DNA of 64,000 bases from Erythrobacter tepidarius (GCF_002155695.1 NZ_MUYJ01000007.1:1-64000); one strand, 5' to 3'. Counted from the first letter of the stretch, positions 37,344-46,983 are shown. The notes: generated by a model from the letters alone, not told the origin. Made by a program: numbers and translations.

Positions 37344-38321
37344 TCACTTGTGCGTTGCAGCCGCGCGGCGCTCGGCCAGACGGCGCTCGATCGCATCCCA
37401 GATCATCCCCGCCGTATCAGTGCTGTTGAAGCGGTCAATCGCGACGATGCCGGTGGGCGAGGTGACGTTGATCTCGGTCAGCCACTGCCCGCCGATCACG
37501 TCGATGCCGACGAAGGTGAGGCCGAGGCGCCTGAGGTCCGGCCCAAGCGCGTCGCAGATTTCCCGTTCGCGCGCGGTCAACTCGGTCGGCTGGGCCGAAC
37601 CGCCCATCGCGAGGTTGGAACGGAACTCGCCCTCGCCCGGAATGCGATTGATCGCACCGGCCACCTCGCCATCGACCAGCACGATGCGCTTGTCGCCCTT
37701 GGCCACCTCGGGAAGGAAAGGCTGGACCATGTGCGGCTCGGGCCAGGTCTGGTTGAACACTTCGAACAGTGCGGTGAGGTTCTCGCCGTTCTCCGGCACG
37801 CGGAAAATCGCCTTGCCGCCGTTGCCGTGGATCGGCTTGACCACGATCGCGCCGTGCTTTGCCATGAAGCGACGCACTTCCTCGACCGAGCGCGTTACCA
37901 GCGTCGGCGGCATGAAGCGGCGATAGTTCAGCACCATCACCTTTTCGGGGGAATTGCGGACATTGGCCGGATCGTTGACCACCAGCGTGTGCGGCGCGAT
38001 CCGTTCCAGCAGGTGCGTTGCGGTGATGTAGCCCATGTGGAACGGCGGGTCCTGCCGCATCAGCACCACATCGACATCGGCCCCGAGATCGAGCCGCACC
38101 CGTTCACCGCGGGTGAAGTGATCGCCCTCAATGCGCCGTACCGTCACCGGGAAGGCATGGGCGAAAAGACGATCATCCTCATCGAGCGTCAGGCTTTCGA
38201 CGTGATATTCATAAAGGGTGTAGCCGCGTGCCTGCGCCGCCAGCATCAGCGCGAAGGAGCTGTCGCCGGCGATGTTGATACGGTCGATGGGGTCCATCTG
38301 GACGGCAATGCGCAAGGTCAT
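37344..38321 (-). CDS. gshB: Glutathione synthetase
   Basis: 325 residues. An N-terminal pre-ATP-grasp domain (MTLRIAVQMDPIDRINIAGDS) precedes the ATP-grasp fold with VVKPIHGNGGKAIFRV, ADV-DVVLMRQDPPF and the metal site ITEINVTSPTG. It joins gamma-glutamylcysteine and glycine. The start is the canonical GshB N-terminus; the longer frame is rejected. It follows yraN by 19 bases in an rsmI-yraN-gshB-dedA run. Confidence 0.97.
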   Translation of the reverse strand: MTLRIAVQMDPIDRINIAGDSSFALMLAAQARGYTLYEYHVESLTLDEDDRLFAHAFPVTVRRIEGDHFTRGERVRLDLGADVDVVLMRQDPPFHMGYITATHLLERIAPHTLVVNDPANVRNSPEKVMVLNYRRFMPPTLVTRSVEEVRRFMAKHGAIVVKPIHGNGGKAIFRVPENGENLTALFEVFNQTWPEPHMVQPFLPEVAKGDKRIVLVDGEVAGAINRIPGEGEFRSNLAMGGSAQPTELTAREREICDALGPDLRRLGLTFVGIDVIGGQWLTEINVTSPTGIVAIDRFNSTDTAGMIWDAIERRLAERRAAATHK

Positions 38322-38340
38322 TGATTGGGCTCCGAAAGGG

Positions 38341-38718
38341 TCAGCCGAAAGGCATCCAGGCATTTTCGATGTGGGTCGGCTTGCAGCCCGGCGCAAGCAG
38401 GATGACGTCGATCCGGATATCCTCGCCGCCTGTCGCATAGTCCTGCCACAGCAGCTCGACCGCGGCGGCCACCCGGGAAAGCCGCCGTTCGTCGATGGCA
38501 TCGGCAAGGCTGGCCGCGCGAGCGCGCCATTTGACCTCGACGAAGGCGATCAGACCAGGGCGTTTGGCAATGAGGTCGATCTCGCCCGCCTTGGTCTTGA
38601 CCCTTTCGGCGATGATCCGCCAGCCCTGCTGCGCGAGCCACATCGCCGCCTCGGCCTCGCCCGTCCGGCCACGCCGCTCGGCCTCCTGGCGCTGCTCGGA
38701 GGTGCGCGGCACGCTCAT
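38341..38718 (-). CDS. yraN: YraN-family (UPF0102) endonuclease-like protein
   Basis: 125 residues with the restriction-endonuclease-like core: GEAEAAMWLAQQGWRI, then EIDLIAKRPGLIAFVEVKWR, giving the E...D...E-x-K pattern. The cellular role is unsettled; a nuclease function is predicted from the fold. Its ATG overlaps the rsmI stop (ATGA), the classical rsmI-yraN pair. Confidence 0.94.
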   Translation of the reverse strand: MSVPRTSEQRQEAERRGRTGEAEAAMWLAQQGWRIIAERVKTKAGEIDLIAKRPGLIAFVEVKWRARAASLADAIDERRLSRVAAAVELLWQDYATGGEDIRIDVILLAPGCKPTHIENAWMPFG

Positions 38719-39572
38719 GCCCCTTTCAGTTCCAGCGCGCGGGCGTAGAGCTTAGCGCGGTCAATCCCGGTGGCCTTGGCGACGATCCCCGCCGCCTTGC
38801 CCGGGCCGCCTTCGGCCAGTGCTTCGCGCAGCAATGCATCGGCGTCCTGCACCGGCGCTTCGTCTGCACCGGGCGGGCCGATCAGCAGCACGATCTCACC
38901 CTTGGGCGGATGCGCCGCGTAGTGTTCTTCAAGGCTCGCCGCAGTGCCGGTGCGGCATTCCTCGTGCAGCTTGGTAAGCTCGCGTGCGACCGCCACCTCG
39001 CGTGTCGGCCAAAGCTCCGCGATCGCGCGCAGCGACCTTTCGAGCCGGGGCGCGGCTTCATAGAACACCAGCGTCGCCGCGACTGGCGCGAGCGCCTCGA
39101 GCGTCTCGGTGCGCGCCTTGTCCTTGACCGGCAGGAAGCCGGCAAACAGGAAGCGATCGGACGGCAGGCCCGCCATCGCCAGCGCCGAGACCGCGGCGCA
39201 GGGGCCGGGAATGCTGGTGACCGTCACCCCTGCCGCACGCGCCTCGCGCACCAGACGATAGCCGGGATCGGAGATCAGCGGGGTGCCCGCGTCGCTCACC
39301 AGCGCGACCGGTGCCTGCCTCGCCGCGTCGATGATCCGCGCGCGGACTTCGGGCGAGGCATGATCATCGAGCCGCTGAAGCCGTGCCTTTATCCCCAGAT
39401 GCTTCAACAGCTTGCCTGTCACCCGCGTGTCTTCGCAGGCCACGAGCGTGGCGCCTTGCAGCACCGCGATCGCGCGCAGGGTGATGTCGCCAAGATTGCC
39501 AATCGGGGTCGCCACGATATACAGCCCGGGCAAGGGAGTCCCGGCAGGGATGAATGGACGCGTGCTCGTCAT
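38715..39572 (-). CDS. rsmI: 16S rRNA (cytidine(1402)-2'-O)-methyltransferase
   Basis: 285 residues of the tetrapyrrole-methylase fold: GLYIVATPIGNLGDITLRA, then LVSDAGTPLISDPGYRLV and SIPGPCAAVSALAMAGLPSD. It methylates C1402 of 16S rRNA in the decoding centre. The start MTSTRPFIPAGT follows the family; the longer frame has no similarity. The gene is divergent from the LpoA-like lipoprotein gene, with 41 bases between starts. Confidence 0.96.
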   Translation of the reverse strand: MTSTRPFIPAGTPLPGLYIVATPIGNLGDITLRAIAVLQGATLVACEDTRVTGKLLKHLGIKARLQRLDDHASPEVRARIIDAARQAPVALVSDAGTPLISDPGYRLVREARAAGVTVTSIPGPCAAVSALAMAGLPSDRFLFAGFLPVKDKARTETLEALAPVAATLVFYEAAPRLERSLRAIAELWPTREVAVARELTKLHEECRTGTAASLEEHYAAHPPKGEIVLLIGPPGADEAPVQDADALLREALAEGGPGKAAGIVAKATGIDRAKLYARALELKGA

Positions 39573-39613
39573 GACGGGCGCAGCATTGAAGCACCAGCGA
39601 GGGGTCGGCAAGG

Positions 39614-40825
39614 ATGAACCACAGCAAAGTGCCGAATTGGGCAGGATGGCTTGCGACTTTCGCGGGGCTGCTGAACCGGCGCATCGTCGTGATGACCGGG
39701 GCGGCACTGCTGACGGCGGCCTGCGCGGTCGTGCCCAAGAGCAACGCGCCCGCAACCACCACGCCAGCCCCGCCTGCCCCCGAACCATCGGCCACCGCGC
39801 TGCCGACCGACAGCGGCCGGCATCGCATCGCGCTCTTGGTGCCTTTGAGCGGCGAGACCGGCGCGGTCGGTCAAGCGATTGCCAATGCCACCACCATGGC
39901 GCTGCTCGATACCAATGCCGACAATCTGCGCATCACCACCTATGACACAACGGCCGGGATTGCCGCGGCCGCGCGGCAGGCGATCGCCGATGGCAACAAG
40001 CTGATCCTCGGCCCGCTTATGGCCGACGCCGTGCCCCAAGTGCATTCCGTCGCCCGGGCCGCGGGGGTGCCGGTGATCGCCTTTTCCAACGATACCAGCG
40101 TCGCCTCGGCCGATGTTTTCGTGATGGGCCACAATCCCGAACAGGCGATCCGCCGCTCGGTCGCATTTGCTCGCGCGCGCGGCACGAACCGATTTGCCGC
40201 GCTGCTGCCCGAGGGTGACTACGGCACCCGCGCGGCCTCGGCGCTCAGCAATGCCCTGCGCGATTTCGGCGGCGTGCTGGCGCGCAAGGAAAGCTATGCC
40301 CGCGGTAACACCTCGATCCTCAGCGCCGCCCAACGCCTGCGCGCCGCGGGAGGTTATGACGCGGTGCTGATTGCGGATTCCGCCCGGCTGGGGATCGAGG
40401 CCGCAGACGAATTGCAGCGCGGTTCCGGCCCGCGCACCCGCATCATCGGCACCGAATTGTGGAGCGGGGAGACCGTGATCGCCCGCGCTGCTTCAATGGA
40501 AGGCGCAATCTTCTCCGCCGTCTCTGACCAGCGCTACCGGCGCTTTGCCGAAAGCTACGAAGCTCGCTTCGGCAGCAAGCCCTACCGGATCGCAACACTC
40601 GGTTATGATGCCGTGCTGCTGACCTTGCGGATCGCGCGCGATTGGAGGGTTGGCACGCCCTTTCCCAAGGGCGAACTTTACGACCGTGGCGGCTTCCTGG
40701 GGGTGGATGGCCCGTTCCGCTTCGCCCGCAACGGAATTGTCGAGCGTGCGCTCGAAGTGCGCGAAGTGCGCCGGGGCGAAGTGACGGTGGTCGATCCGCC
40801 ACCTACCAGCTTCGGCAAGCAATAG
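39614..40825 (+). CDS. LpoA/periplasmic-binding-like lipoprotein (penicillin-binding protein activator family)
   Basis: 403 residues, or fewer if a later start is used. LTAAC at about residue 37 is a lipobox, followed by a Pro/Ala/Thr-rich linker and a type I periplasmic-binding fold (HRIALLVPLSGETGAVGQAI, then LILGPLMADAVPQV and VPVIAFSNDTSV). Proteins of this kind next to rsmI-yraN are annotated as penicillin-binding protein activators, as E. coli lpoA also neighbours rsmI and yraN. It probably stimulates a peptidoglycan synthase from the outer membrane; the partner is not known. Confidence 0.87.
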   Translation: MNHSKVPNWAGWLATFAGLLNRRIVVMTGAALLTAACAVVPKSNAPATTTPAPPAPEPSATALPTDSGRHRIALLVPLSGETGAVGQAIANATTMALLDTNADNLRITTYDTTAGIAAAARQAIADGNKLILGPLMADAVPQVHSVARAAGVPVIAFSNDTSVASADVFVMGHNPEQAIRRSVAFARARGTNRFAALLPEGDYGTRAASALSNALRDFGGVLARKESYARGNTSILSAAQRLRAAGGYDAVLIADSARLGIEAADELQRGSGPRTRIIGTELWSGETVIARAASMEGAIFSAVSDQRYRRFAESYEARFGSKPYRIATLGYDAVLLTLRIARDWRVGTPFPKGELYDRGGFLGVDGPFRFARNGIVERALEVREVRRGEVTVVDPPPTSFGKQ

Positions 40826-40909
40826 CAGGCGATGCGGTCGCAGGCAGGCTTGCGCAAAACCCTCCTGCCCCGCTTGTGACCGGCCAGCGGGCCGGCCTAT
40901 ATCCGGGCC

Positions 40910-42898
40910 ATGTCCGAAATCACGCCTGACGATCTCTTCGCCAATACCCCTGCATCGAGCGGCGATTACAACGCCAGCGCCATCGAGGTGCTCGAAGGGC
41001 TGGAGCCGGTGCGCCGCCGGCCAGGCATGTATATCGGCGGAACCGACGACCGCGCGCTTCACCACCTCGCCGCCGAAGTGCTCGACAATGCCATGGACGA
41101 GGCGGTGGCCGGCCATGCAACCCGGATCGAGATGCGGCTTGAGGAAGGCAACCGCCTCTCGATCGCTGACAACGGGCGCGGCATTCCGGTTGACGAGCAC
41201 CCCAAGTTCCCCGGAAAGTCAACGCTCGAGGTGATCCTTTCGACACTCCATTCGGGCGGCAAGTTCTCTGGCAAGGCCTATGCCACCAGCGGTGGCCTGC
41301 ACGGTGTCGGGGTCAGCGTGGTCAATGCCCTGTCCTCGCACACCCGCGTCGAAGTGGCGCGTGACAGGCAGCTCTACGCACAGGAATTCGCGCGCGGACT
41401 CGCCCAAGGCCCGCTGCAGATTCTCGGCGCGGCGCCCAACCGGCGCGGCACCACCGTCATTTTCACCCCTGACACCGAAATCTTCGGAGATCGGCAGTTC
41501 AACCCCAAGCGCCTGTTCAAGCTCGCCCGCTCCAAGGCCTATCTCTTCGCCGGGGTCGAGATCCGCTGGAAATGCGCGGCCAGTCTCGCCAGCGAGGATG
41601 TGCCGGCCGAGGCAACCTTCCGGTTCCCCGGCGGCCTTGCCGATCATCTTGCCGAACAGGTGGGCAGCCGCGAATGCGTGACGGCCCAGCCCTTCACCGG
41701 GCGACAGGATTTCCCTGACGAACAGGGCCGGGTCGAATGGGCGATCGCCTGGCCGCTCTATTCCGACGGGGCGACCAGCTGGTATTGCAACACCGTCCCC
41801 ACGCCCGATGGCGGCACGCACGAACAGGGGTTGCGCATGGCGCTGACCCGCGGCCTGCGTGCCTTCGGCGAACTGGTCGGCGCGAAGAAGGCCAAGGACA
41901 TCACCGCCGACGACGTGATGACCGGCGCGGAGGTTATGCTCTCGGTCTTCATCCGCGATCCGCAGTTCCAGTCGCAGACCAAGGATCGCCTCACCTCGCC
42001 CGAAGCCGCGCGGCTCGTCGAGAATGCGGTGCGCGACCATTTCGACCACTTCCTCGCCGATAATATGGAGCGCGGGCGCGCACTGCTGGGCGAAGTGATG
42101 GAGCGCATGGACGAGCGCCTCAGGCGCAAGGCCGAGCGCGAGATCAAGCGCAAGAGCGCCACCAACGCCAAGAAGCTGCGCCTGCCGGGCAAGCTCACCG
42201 ATTGCAGCGGCGAAGGCGGGCGCGAAACCGAACTGTTCATCGTCGAGGGCGACAGCGCCGGTGGCAGCGCCAAGCAGGCGCGTGATCGCAAGAGCCAGGC
42301 CATCCTCCCGATCCGCGGCAAGATCCTCAACGTTGCCAGCGCCACCAACGACAAGATCCGCGCCAACAGCGAGATTGCCGATCTCGTGCTCGCGCTGGGC
42401 TGCGGCACGCGCAAGGACTGCAATGCCGATAATCTGCGTTACGACCGCATCATCATCATGACCGACGCCGACGTCGACGGGGCGCATATCGCCACGCTGC
42501 TGATGACCTTCTTCTTCCAGGAAATGCCCGAGATCGTGCGGCGCGGCCACCTGTTCCTCGCCCAGCCCCCACTTTACCGGCTGACTGCGGGCAAGGAGAG
42601 CCGCTACGCCCGCGATGATGCCCACCGGGCGGAGCTGGAAGCCACCGTGTTCAAGGGCAAAAAGGTCGAAGTCGCACGCTTCAAGGGCCTGGGCGAGATG
42701 AACCCGCAGCAATTGCGCGAAACCACCATGGCGCCCGAAACCCGCAGCCTGATCCGTATCACCTTGCCGGCCGAATATGAACAGCGCGCCAGCGTTGCGC
42801 GGCTGGTGGACGAGCTGATGGGACGCAACCCCGAACACCGTTTCAACTTCATCCAGAACCACGCCGGCGATGTCGACCGCGATCTGATCGATGCCTGA
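40910..42898 (+). CDS. parE: DNA topoisomerase IV subunit B
   Basis: 662 residues. The GHKL ATPase domain shows RRRPGMYIGGTDDRALHH, DNAMDEA and SIADNGRGIPVDEHP; the Toprim domain shows IVEGDSAGGSAKQARDR and IIMTDADVDGAHIATLL. The first 30 residues are extra to the core and typical of alphaproteobacterial ParE. It decatenates chromosomes with ParC. No parC gene is adjacent. The gene stands alone, 84 bases after the LpoA-like gene. Confidence 0.96.
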   Translation: MSEITPDDLFANTPASSGDYNASAIEVLEGLEPVRRRPGMYIGGTDDRALHHLAAEVLDNAMDEAVAGHATRIEMRLEEGNRLSIADNGRGIPVDEHPKFPGKSTLEVILSTLHSGGKFSGKAYATSGGLHGVGVSVVNALSSHTRVEVARDRQLYAQEFARGLAQGPLQILGAAPNRRGTTVIFTPDTEIFGDRQFNPKRLFKLARSKAYLFAGVEIRWKCAASLASEDVPAEATFRFPGGLADHLAEQVGSRECVTAQPFTGRQDFPDEQGRVEWAIAWPLYSDGATSWYCNTVPTPDGGTHEQGLRMALTRGLRAFGELVGAKKAKDITADDVMTGAEVMLSVFIRDPQFQSQTKDRLTSPEAARLVENAVRDHFDHFLADNMERGRALLGEVMERMDERLRRKAEREIKRKSATNAKKLRLPGKLTDCSGEGGRETELFIVEGDSAGGSAKQARDRKSQAILPIRGKILNVASATNDKIRANSEIADLVLALGCGTRKDCNADNLRYDRIIIMTDADVDGAHIATLLMTFFFQEMPEIVRRGHLFLAQPPLYRLTAGKESRYARDDAHRAELEATVFKGKKVEVARFKGLGEMNPQQLRETTMAPETRSLIRITLPAEYEQRASVARLVDELMGRNPEHRFNFIQNHAGDVDRDLIDA

Positions 42899-42974
42899 GC
42901 GGCGCTCGCAGGCGCGCGGCGAGAGAATCGCGCCCGCGCTGTAAGAACCCCGCGCCGGCAGCGACTAAAGGGGC

Positions 42975-43115
42975 ATGACCGGCGCAACCGAACATGTCTG
43001 ACGCCAGGCAGGCGCGCAATTCGCGCCCGCTCTTGCGCGCCTTGCCCTTTCGGTCGAGCGTAACGCCGACAAGGCGCGGCTCAAGGCGCTGGCACCGGAC
43101 GGCCAAAAATCCTAG
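42975..43115 (+). pseudogene. Small open frame interrupted by an in-frame TGA
   Basis: ATG preceded by AAAGGGG reads MTGATEHV, a TGA, and then 37 further codons ending KARLKALAPDGQKS. The second half has protein-like composition in the same frame. It could be a decayed small gene or chance. The rest of the gap 42899-43139 shows nothing else. Confidence 0.25.
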
Positions 43116-43145
43116 ACTTCAGCTCAGACAAAAGGAGCAATGCCG

Positions 43146-44450
43146 ATGATCCGCCGTCTTTTTCTTGGCATCGCGCTGGTGGCGGGCATCGTTGCCGGCG
43201 TCCCGCTCGCCGCGCAGGACCCCGTCCCCGCGCTCGCTGACGCGCCGACCCCGCTGGAGGAGCGCAGCCTCCAGGTCATCATGCTGCTCAATGGCGAGGC
43301 GGCGCCCGAAGATGTATTCAGCCGCGAATTCCAGGCCGCGATCCCCGCCGCCCAGATCAAGGCGCTTTCCGCGAGCCTTGTCGCGCAGTTCGGCGCGGCG
43401 GTGGCGGTCGATCTCCTCAGCCCGCGTGACGGCACTCGTGCGGTGCTCCATATCCGCTTCGAACGCGGGCTGGCCAAGGGCAGCATCGCCATCGACCCTG
43501 CCGAGGAGGGCCGCGTGAGCGAACTGCTGTTCACCTCGGTCGATTCGCTCGCGGTTGCGGGCGACACGCATGAAAGGATCGCCGCCGATCTGGCCGCCCT
43601 GCCCGGCACCGTCAACGCATGGTTCGCCCCGCTGGATGGGGGCGCGCCGGTGATCAGCATCGACGCAGACAAGCCGCTCGCGTTAGGATCGACCTTCAAG
43701 CTCTACGTGCTCGCTACCCTGGCCGAAGACGTGAAGGCCAAGCGGCGCAATTGGTCTGATGTCGTGCTGCTCAGCGAGAAAAGCTATCCCAGCGGGCGCT
43801 TGCAGGACTGGCCCAAGGGCGCGCCGGTAACGCTGCACACGCTGGCGAGCCTGATGATCTCGATCAGCGACAACACCGCCACCGACCAGCTGATCACGGT
43901 GCTGGGCCGCGAGCGCATTCTCAAGCTGATGAAGGACAGCGGCCACGCCAATCCGGGCGCAAACGATCCCTTCCTCACCACGCGCGAACTGTTCGTGCTC
44001 AAGACCTGGGACCGCAAGGCGCTCGATGATTGGCGCAAAGGGCCGTCCACCGAAAACGGAGCACTCGAAGCTTTGCTGTCGAGCGACAACCCCTCGCTCG
44101 ACGAGGTCAATGCCGCCTTTGCGCAAGGCCCCAAGGCGATCGACATCGAATGGTTCGCCTCGCCCGCCGATCTGGCGAAGCTGTTCGCCCATATGCGCAT
44201 GACCGCCGATCCCGAGGCATTCGCGATCATGGCGATCAACCCCTCGGCCACGCCCGCAATCACGGACGCATGGCGCTATATCGGTTTCAAGGGGGGAAGC
44301 GAGCCGGGGGTGATGAACCTCACCTGGCTGCTCACCGACAAGGCCGGGCGCGACTGGGTGCTGACGCTCGGATGGAACAACCCGGCGGCTGCGCTCGACC
44401 AAGGCAAGCTGGAAGGGATAGCCCAGCGCATCCTGTTGCTGCCTCGCTGA
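43146..44450 (+). CDS. Secreted serine hydrolase with class A beta-lactamase fold
   Basis: About 434 residues with a signal peptide (MIRRLFLGIALVAGIVAGVPLAAQ). An N-terminal domain of about 125 residues resembles the Cpe/DUF3887-type region. The beta-lactamase-like domain has Ser182-x-x-Lys185 (GSTFKLY), Ser241-Asp-Asn243 (SISDNTATD) and a C-terminal FKGGSEPG where class A enzymes have K-T/S-G. The start at 43146 puts AGGAG eight bases upstream; an ATG six bases earlier is too close. The order of motifs fits serine penicillin-recognising enzymes, but the KGG variant and the extra domain make antibiotic hydrolysis uncertain. It resembles the ORF12-like group. Confidence 0.88.
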   Translation: MIRRLFLGIALVAGIVAGVPLAAQDPVPALADAPTPLEERSLQVIMLLNGEAAPEDVFSREFQAAIPAAQIKALSASLVAQFGAAVAVDLLSPRDGTRAVLHIRFERGLAKGSIAIDPAEEGRVSELLFTSVDSLAVAGDTHERIAADLAALPGTVNAWFAPLDGGAPVISIDADKPLALGSTFKLYVLATLAEDVKAKRRNWSDVVLLSEKSYPSGRLQDWPKGAPVTLHTLASLMISISDNTATDQLITVLGRERILKLMKDSGHANPGANDPFLTTRELFVLKTWDRKALDDWRKGPSTENGALEALLSSDNPSLDEVNAAFAQGPKAIDIEWFASPADLAKLFAHMRMTADPEAFAIMAINPSATPAITDAWRYIGFKGGSEPGVMNLTWLLTDKAGRDWVLTLGWNNPAAALDQGKLEGIAQRILLLPR

Positions 44451-44531
44451 TTTGCCAGCCTGCTTCCCCCTTGCGCCGCGTCAAGCGCGCCCCTATCGCT
44501 GGCAGCGAAATTCAGTCTCACAGGAAAACTC

Positions 44532-45392
44532 ATGACCGATCAGCCGCAGCGTTTTGAAGGCACCAAGTCCTATATCGCGACCGAAGATCTGAAGGTCGCG
44601 GTCAATGCCGCCGTGACACTGCGCCGCCCGCTCCTCGTCAAGGGGGAGCCGGGCACCGGCAAGACCGTGCTGGCGCATGAGATCGCCAAGGCGCTGGACG
44701 CCCCGCTGATCGAATGGAACATCAAGTCGACCACCAAGGCGCAGCAGGGGCTTTACGAATACGACGCCGTGGCGCGGCTGCGCGACGGCCAGCTCGGTGA
44801 CGAGCGGGTTCATGACATTCGCAACTACATCAAGAAGGGCAAGCTGTGGGAGGCCTTCACCTCGCCCAAGCTTCCCGTGCTGCTGATCGACGAGATCGAC
44901 AAGGCCGATATCGAGTTCCCGAACGACCTGCTTCAGGAACTCGACCGGATGAGCTTCGACGTCTATGAGACGCAGGAGCGGATCGAGGCCAAGGAGCGCC
45001 CGATCGTGGTCATCACCTCGAACAACGAGAAAGAACTGCCCGACGCCTTCCTGCGCCGCTGCTTCTTCCACTACATCAAGTTCCCCGACCGCGAGACGAT
45101 GCAGAAAATCATCGATGTCCACTTCCCCGGCATCCAGAAGACGCTGGTGAAGAAGGCGATGGATATCTTTTATGACCTGCGCGAAGTGCCGGGCCTGAAG
45201 AAGAAGCCCTCCACCAGCGAATTGCTGGACTGGCTCAAGCTGCTGCTCAACGAGGACATGCCGCTCGAAGTGCTGCAAGACAAGAACCCGGCGAGCGCGA
45301 TCCCGCCGCTCCACGGCGCGCTGCTCAAGAACGAGCAGGACATCATGCTGTTCGAACGCCTTGCCTTCATGGCCCGGCGCAACCCGAGCTGA
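44532..45392 (+). CDS. MoxR-family AAA+ ATPase
   Basis: 286 residues. Walker A is KGEPGTGKT (37-45) and Walker B LLIDEIDKAD (about 117-126); the sensor region VVITSNNEKELPDAFLRRC follows. MoxR ATPases work with VWA-domain partners as metal-insertion or assembly chaperones. The usual partner, a CoxE-like VWA gene, is 1.7 kb downstream, on the same strand but separated by a chemoreceptor gene on the other strand. AGGAAAACTC precedes the ATG. Confidence 0.95.
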   Translation: MTDQPQRFEGTKSYIATEDLKVAVNAAVTLRRPLLVKGEPGTGKTVLAHEIAKALDAPLIEWNIKSTTKAQQGLYEYDAVARLRDGQLGDERVHDIRNYIKKGKLWEAFTSPKLPVLLIDEIDKADIEFPNDLLQELDRMSFDVYETQERIEAKERPIVVITSNNEKELPDAFLRRCFFHYIKFPDRETMQKIIDVHFPGIQKTLVKKAMDIFYDLREVPGLKKKPSTSELLDWLKLLLNEDMPLEVLQDKNPASAIPPLHGALLKNEQDIMLFERLAFMARRNPS

Positions 45393-45483
45393 GGGCGGCT
45401 TCGCGCAGGCCCCGCCACGGGCGCGGTGCGGTCATTGCCGCCTCATTGTGCGATGATTGTATGATCAATGGCGGGTCTTGCGG

Positions 45484-45499
45484 TGTTCCACGTGAAACA
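45484..45499. promoter_or_regulatory. parS chromosome-partitioning site
   Basis: TGTTCCACGTGAAACA matches the bacterial parS consensus TGTTNCACGTGAAACA. The palindrome extends outward with GCGG and CCGC arms. It lies in the gap 45393-45520 between moxR and the end of the chemoreceptor gene. parS sites bind ParB and cluster near the replication origin. Confidence 0.85.
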
Positions 45500-45520
45500 C
45501 CGCAGGGCCGCCCGGCTGTC

Positions 45521-46921
45521 TCAGTCGAAGCTGTAGGCAAGCTCGAAATCGCCCCAGCGCCGCCCACCGATCACCAGCGGGACATAGACGTTGCGTACCA
45601 CCACATAGGAATTGCCGTCGCCCTCCTGACGATAGACCGCCATCATGTAGGGCGCAGCCGATGCCTTGGCCTTGCGGTCGATCGCCTCCAGCATGATCCG
45701 GCCATTGCGGCAGAACTGGGTGTCATGATTGACATCGCCGGTAGGGGTGCGACTGCGCTCGGTCAGGTGGGTGGGAAGAAAGCCGTTCATGTCGGTGCAG
45801 GCTGCGGCCAGCACGCGCGGGTCGCTCGCCTTGGCGCGGTCGAGGAAAGGCCGCCACTCGGCGTCGGCCCAGTCGGTCAGGCGCGTGCGGAACAGCTGCG
45901 GGTTGGTGCCGGGGACGGGCACGTAGTCCGTATCGAACAGCGCTGCCATGGTGATCGCGCCGCAAGCCAACGCGGCCTCGGTATGCGCCACCAGTTCGCG
46001 CGCTATCGCCTGTGCCTGTTCCACCATCACACTGTCTTCGGGGCTGAGCCCGGCTTGGACGATCCGGTCGAACATTTCGGAGGCGGTGAACTCCAGCTCC
46101 TCCATCTTGCGATGCGCACCGTGGAGCCGGTCTTCGTTGCTGCGCGCGGCGGCATCGAAGCTGCTGAGCACGCGCTGCACCTTGTCGACATGGCCGGAGA
46201 TCGTGCCGGTGGAGCGAGCGATGACGTCGTTCTGCTTGTCGACTTCCTCGACGAGAGCGCCGACGCTCGCCATGGTGGCCTCGATCCGCGCGACCGAGGC
46301 CTTGGCCTCGCCGCTCGCTCGCGCACCGGCTTCGATCCGGCCGATCACCATTTCCGCCTCGCCGCCCAATGCGTCGATCGTCTGGGCGATTTCCTCGGTC
46401 GCCTTGCGGGTGTCGTTGGCCAGGCTCTTCACCTCGCTTGCGACCACCGCGAAGGTGCGGCCCGCGTCCCCCGCACGCATCGCCTCGATCGTGGCATTGA
46501 GCGCGAGGATGTTGGTCGTCTCGGCAATGTTGTCTATGTCTTGCGCGGAGCGGCGCACCTGCTCCATTGCGGCAGAGAAGCTGGTTACGTGCTGGCCGAG
46601 CGCCTCGACCAGTTCGATGAGGCCGCCAATCTGCGCGAGCGATGACTCGATCAGCGCAGTGCCCTCAGCCAGCCGGTCAATCGCGCGTTCGGACAGAAGA
46701 CGCGCCTCGTCGCTCGCTTCGGCAACCTTTGTCTGGTCGGCCTCAAGCGCGCGGACGGTTTCGGCCAGCGCCTCGTGCTCGGAACGCAGGATCTTGGAAG
46801 AAGCGATCACCGCTTCGACCACGCCGGCGACATCGCTGCAACCCACCGTCACTGCGCCGCAGCTTTCCGGGATCATCGTCAGCGCGCGGGCATTGACGGT
46901 GTCGATTGCGATCTGTTGCAT
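45521..46921 (-). CDS. Soluble methyl-accepting chemotaxis protein with C-terminal sensor domain
   Basis: 466 residues without membrane segments. The signalling tip reads [21 protein letters not shown] and [17 protein letters not shown], slightly altered from the classical TNLLALNAAIEAARAGE. After the coiled coil, about 150 residues form a Cache-like domain ([53 protein letters not shown]). This C-terminal Cache arrangement is known in cytoplasmic receptors. The long upstream frame extension is not used. No CheA, CheW or flagellar genes are nearby. Confidence 0.9.
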   Translation of the reverse strand: MQQIAIDTVNARALTMIPESCGAVTVGCSDVAGVVEAVIASSKILRSEHEALAETVRALEADQTKVAEASDEARLLSERAIDRLAEGTALIESSLAQIGGLIELVEALGQHVTSFSAAMEQVRRSAQDIDNIAETTNILALNATIEAMRAGDAGRTFAVVASEVKSLANDTRKATEEIAQTIDALGGEAEMVIGRIEAGARASGEAKASVARIEATMASVGALVEEVDKQNDVIARSTGTISGHVDKVQRVLSSFDAAARSNEDRLHGAHRKMEELEFTASEMFDRIVQAGLSPEDSVMVEQAQAIARELVAHTEAALACGAITMAALFDTDYVPVPGTNPQLFRTRLTDWADAEWRPFLDRAKASDPRVLAAACTDMNGFLPTHLTERSRTPTGDVNHDTQFCRNGRIMLEAIDRKAKASAAPYMMAVYRQEGDGNSYVVVRNVYVPLVIGGRRWGDFELAYSFD

Positions 46922-46968
46922 GATGATAAGCCGCCCCTTGGTGCACCGCCGGTTTAGCGCCGGGATGG

Positions 46969-46983
46969 TTAGTGAAGGGTTAA
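46969..46983. promoter_or_regulatory. Weak CtrA-like site
   Basis: TTAG-N7-TTAA lies in the 129-base gap between the divergent chemoreceptor and VWA genes, close to the CtrA consensus TTAA-N7-TTAA. CtrA controls motility genes in alphaproteobacteria. One mismatch in a short motif makes chance likely. Confidence 0.2.

Noticed and set aside
41219..42862. 547-residue frame opposite parE
   Set aside because: Antisense to conserved ParE motifs; no family similarity.
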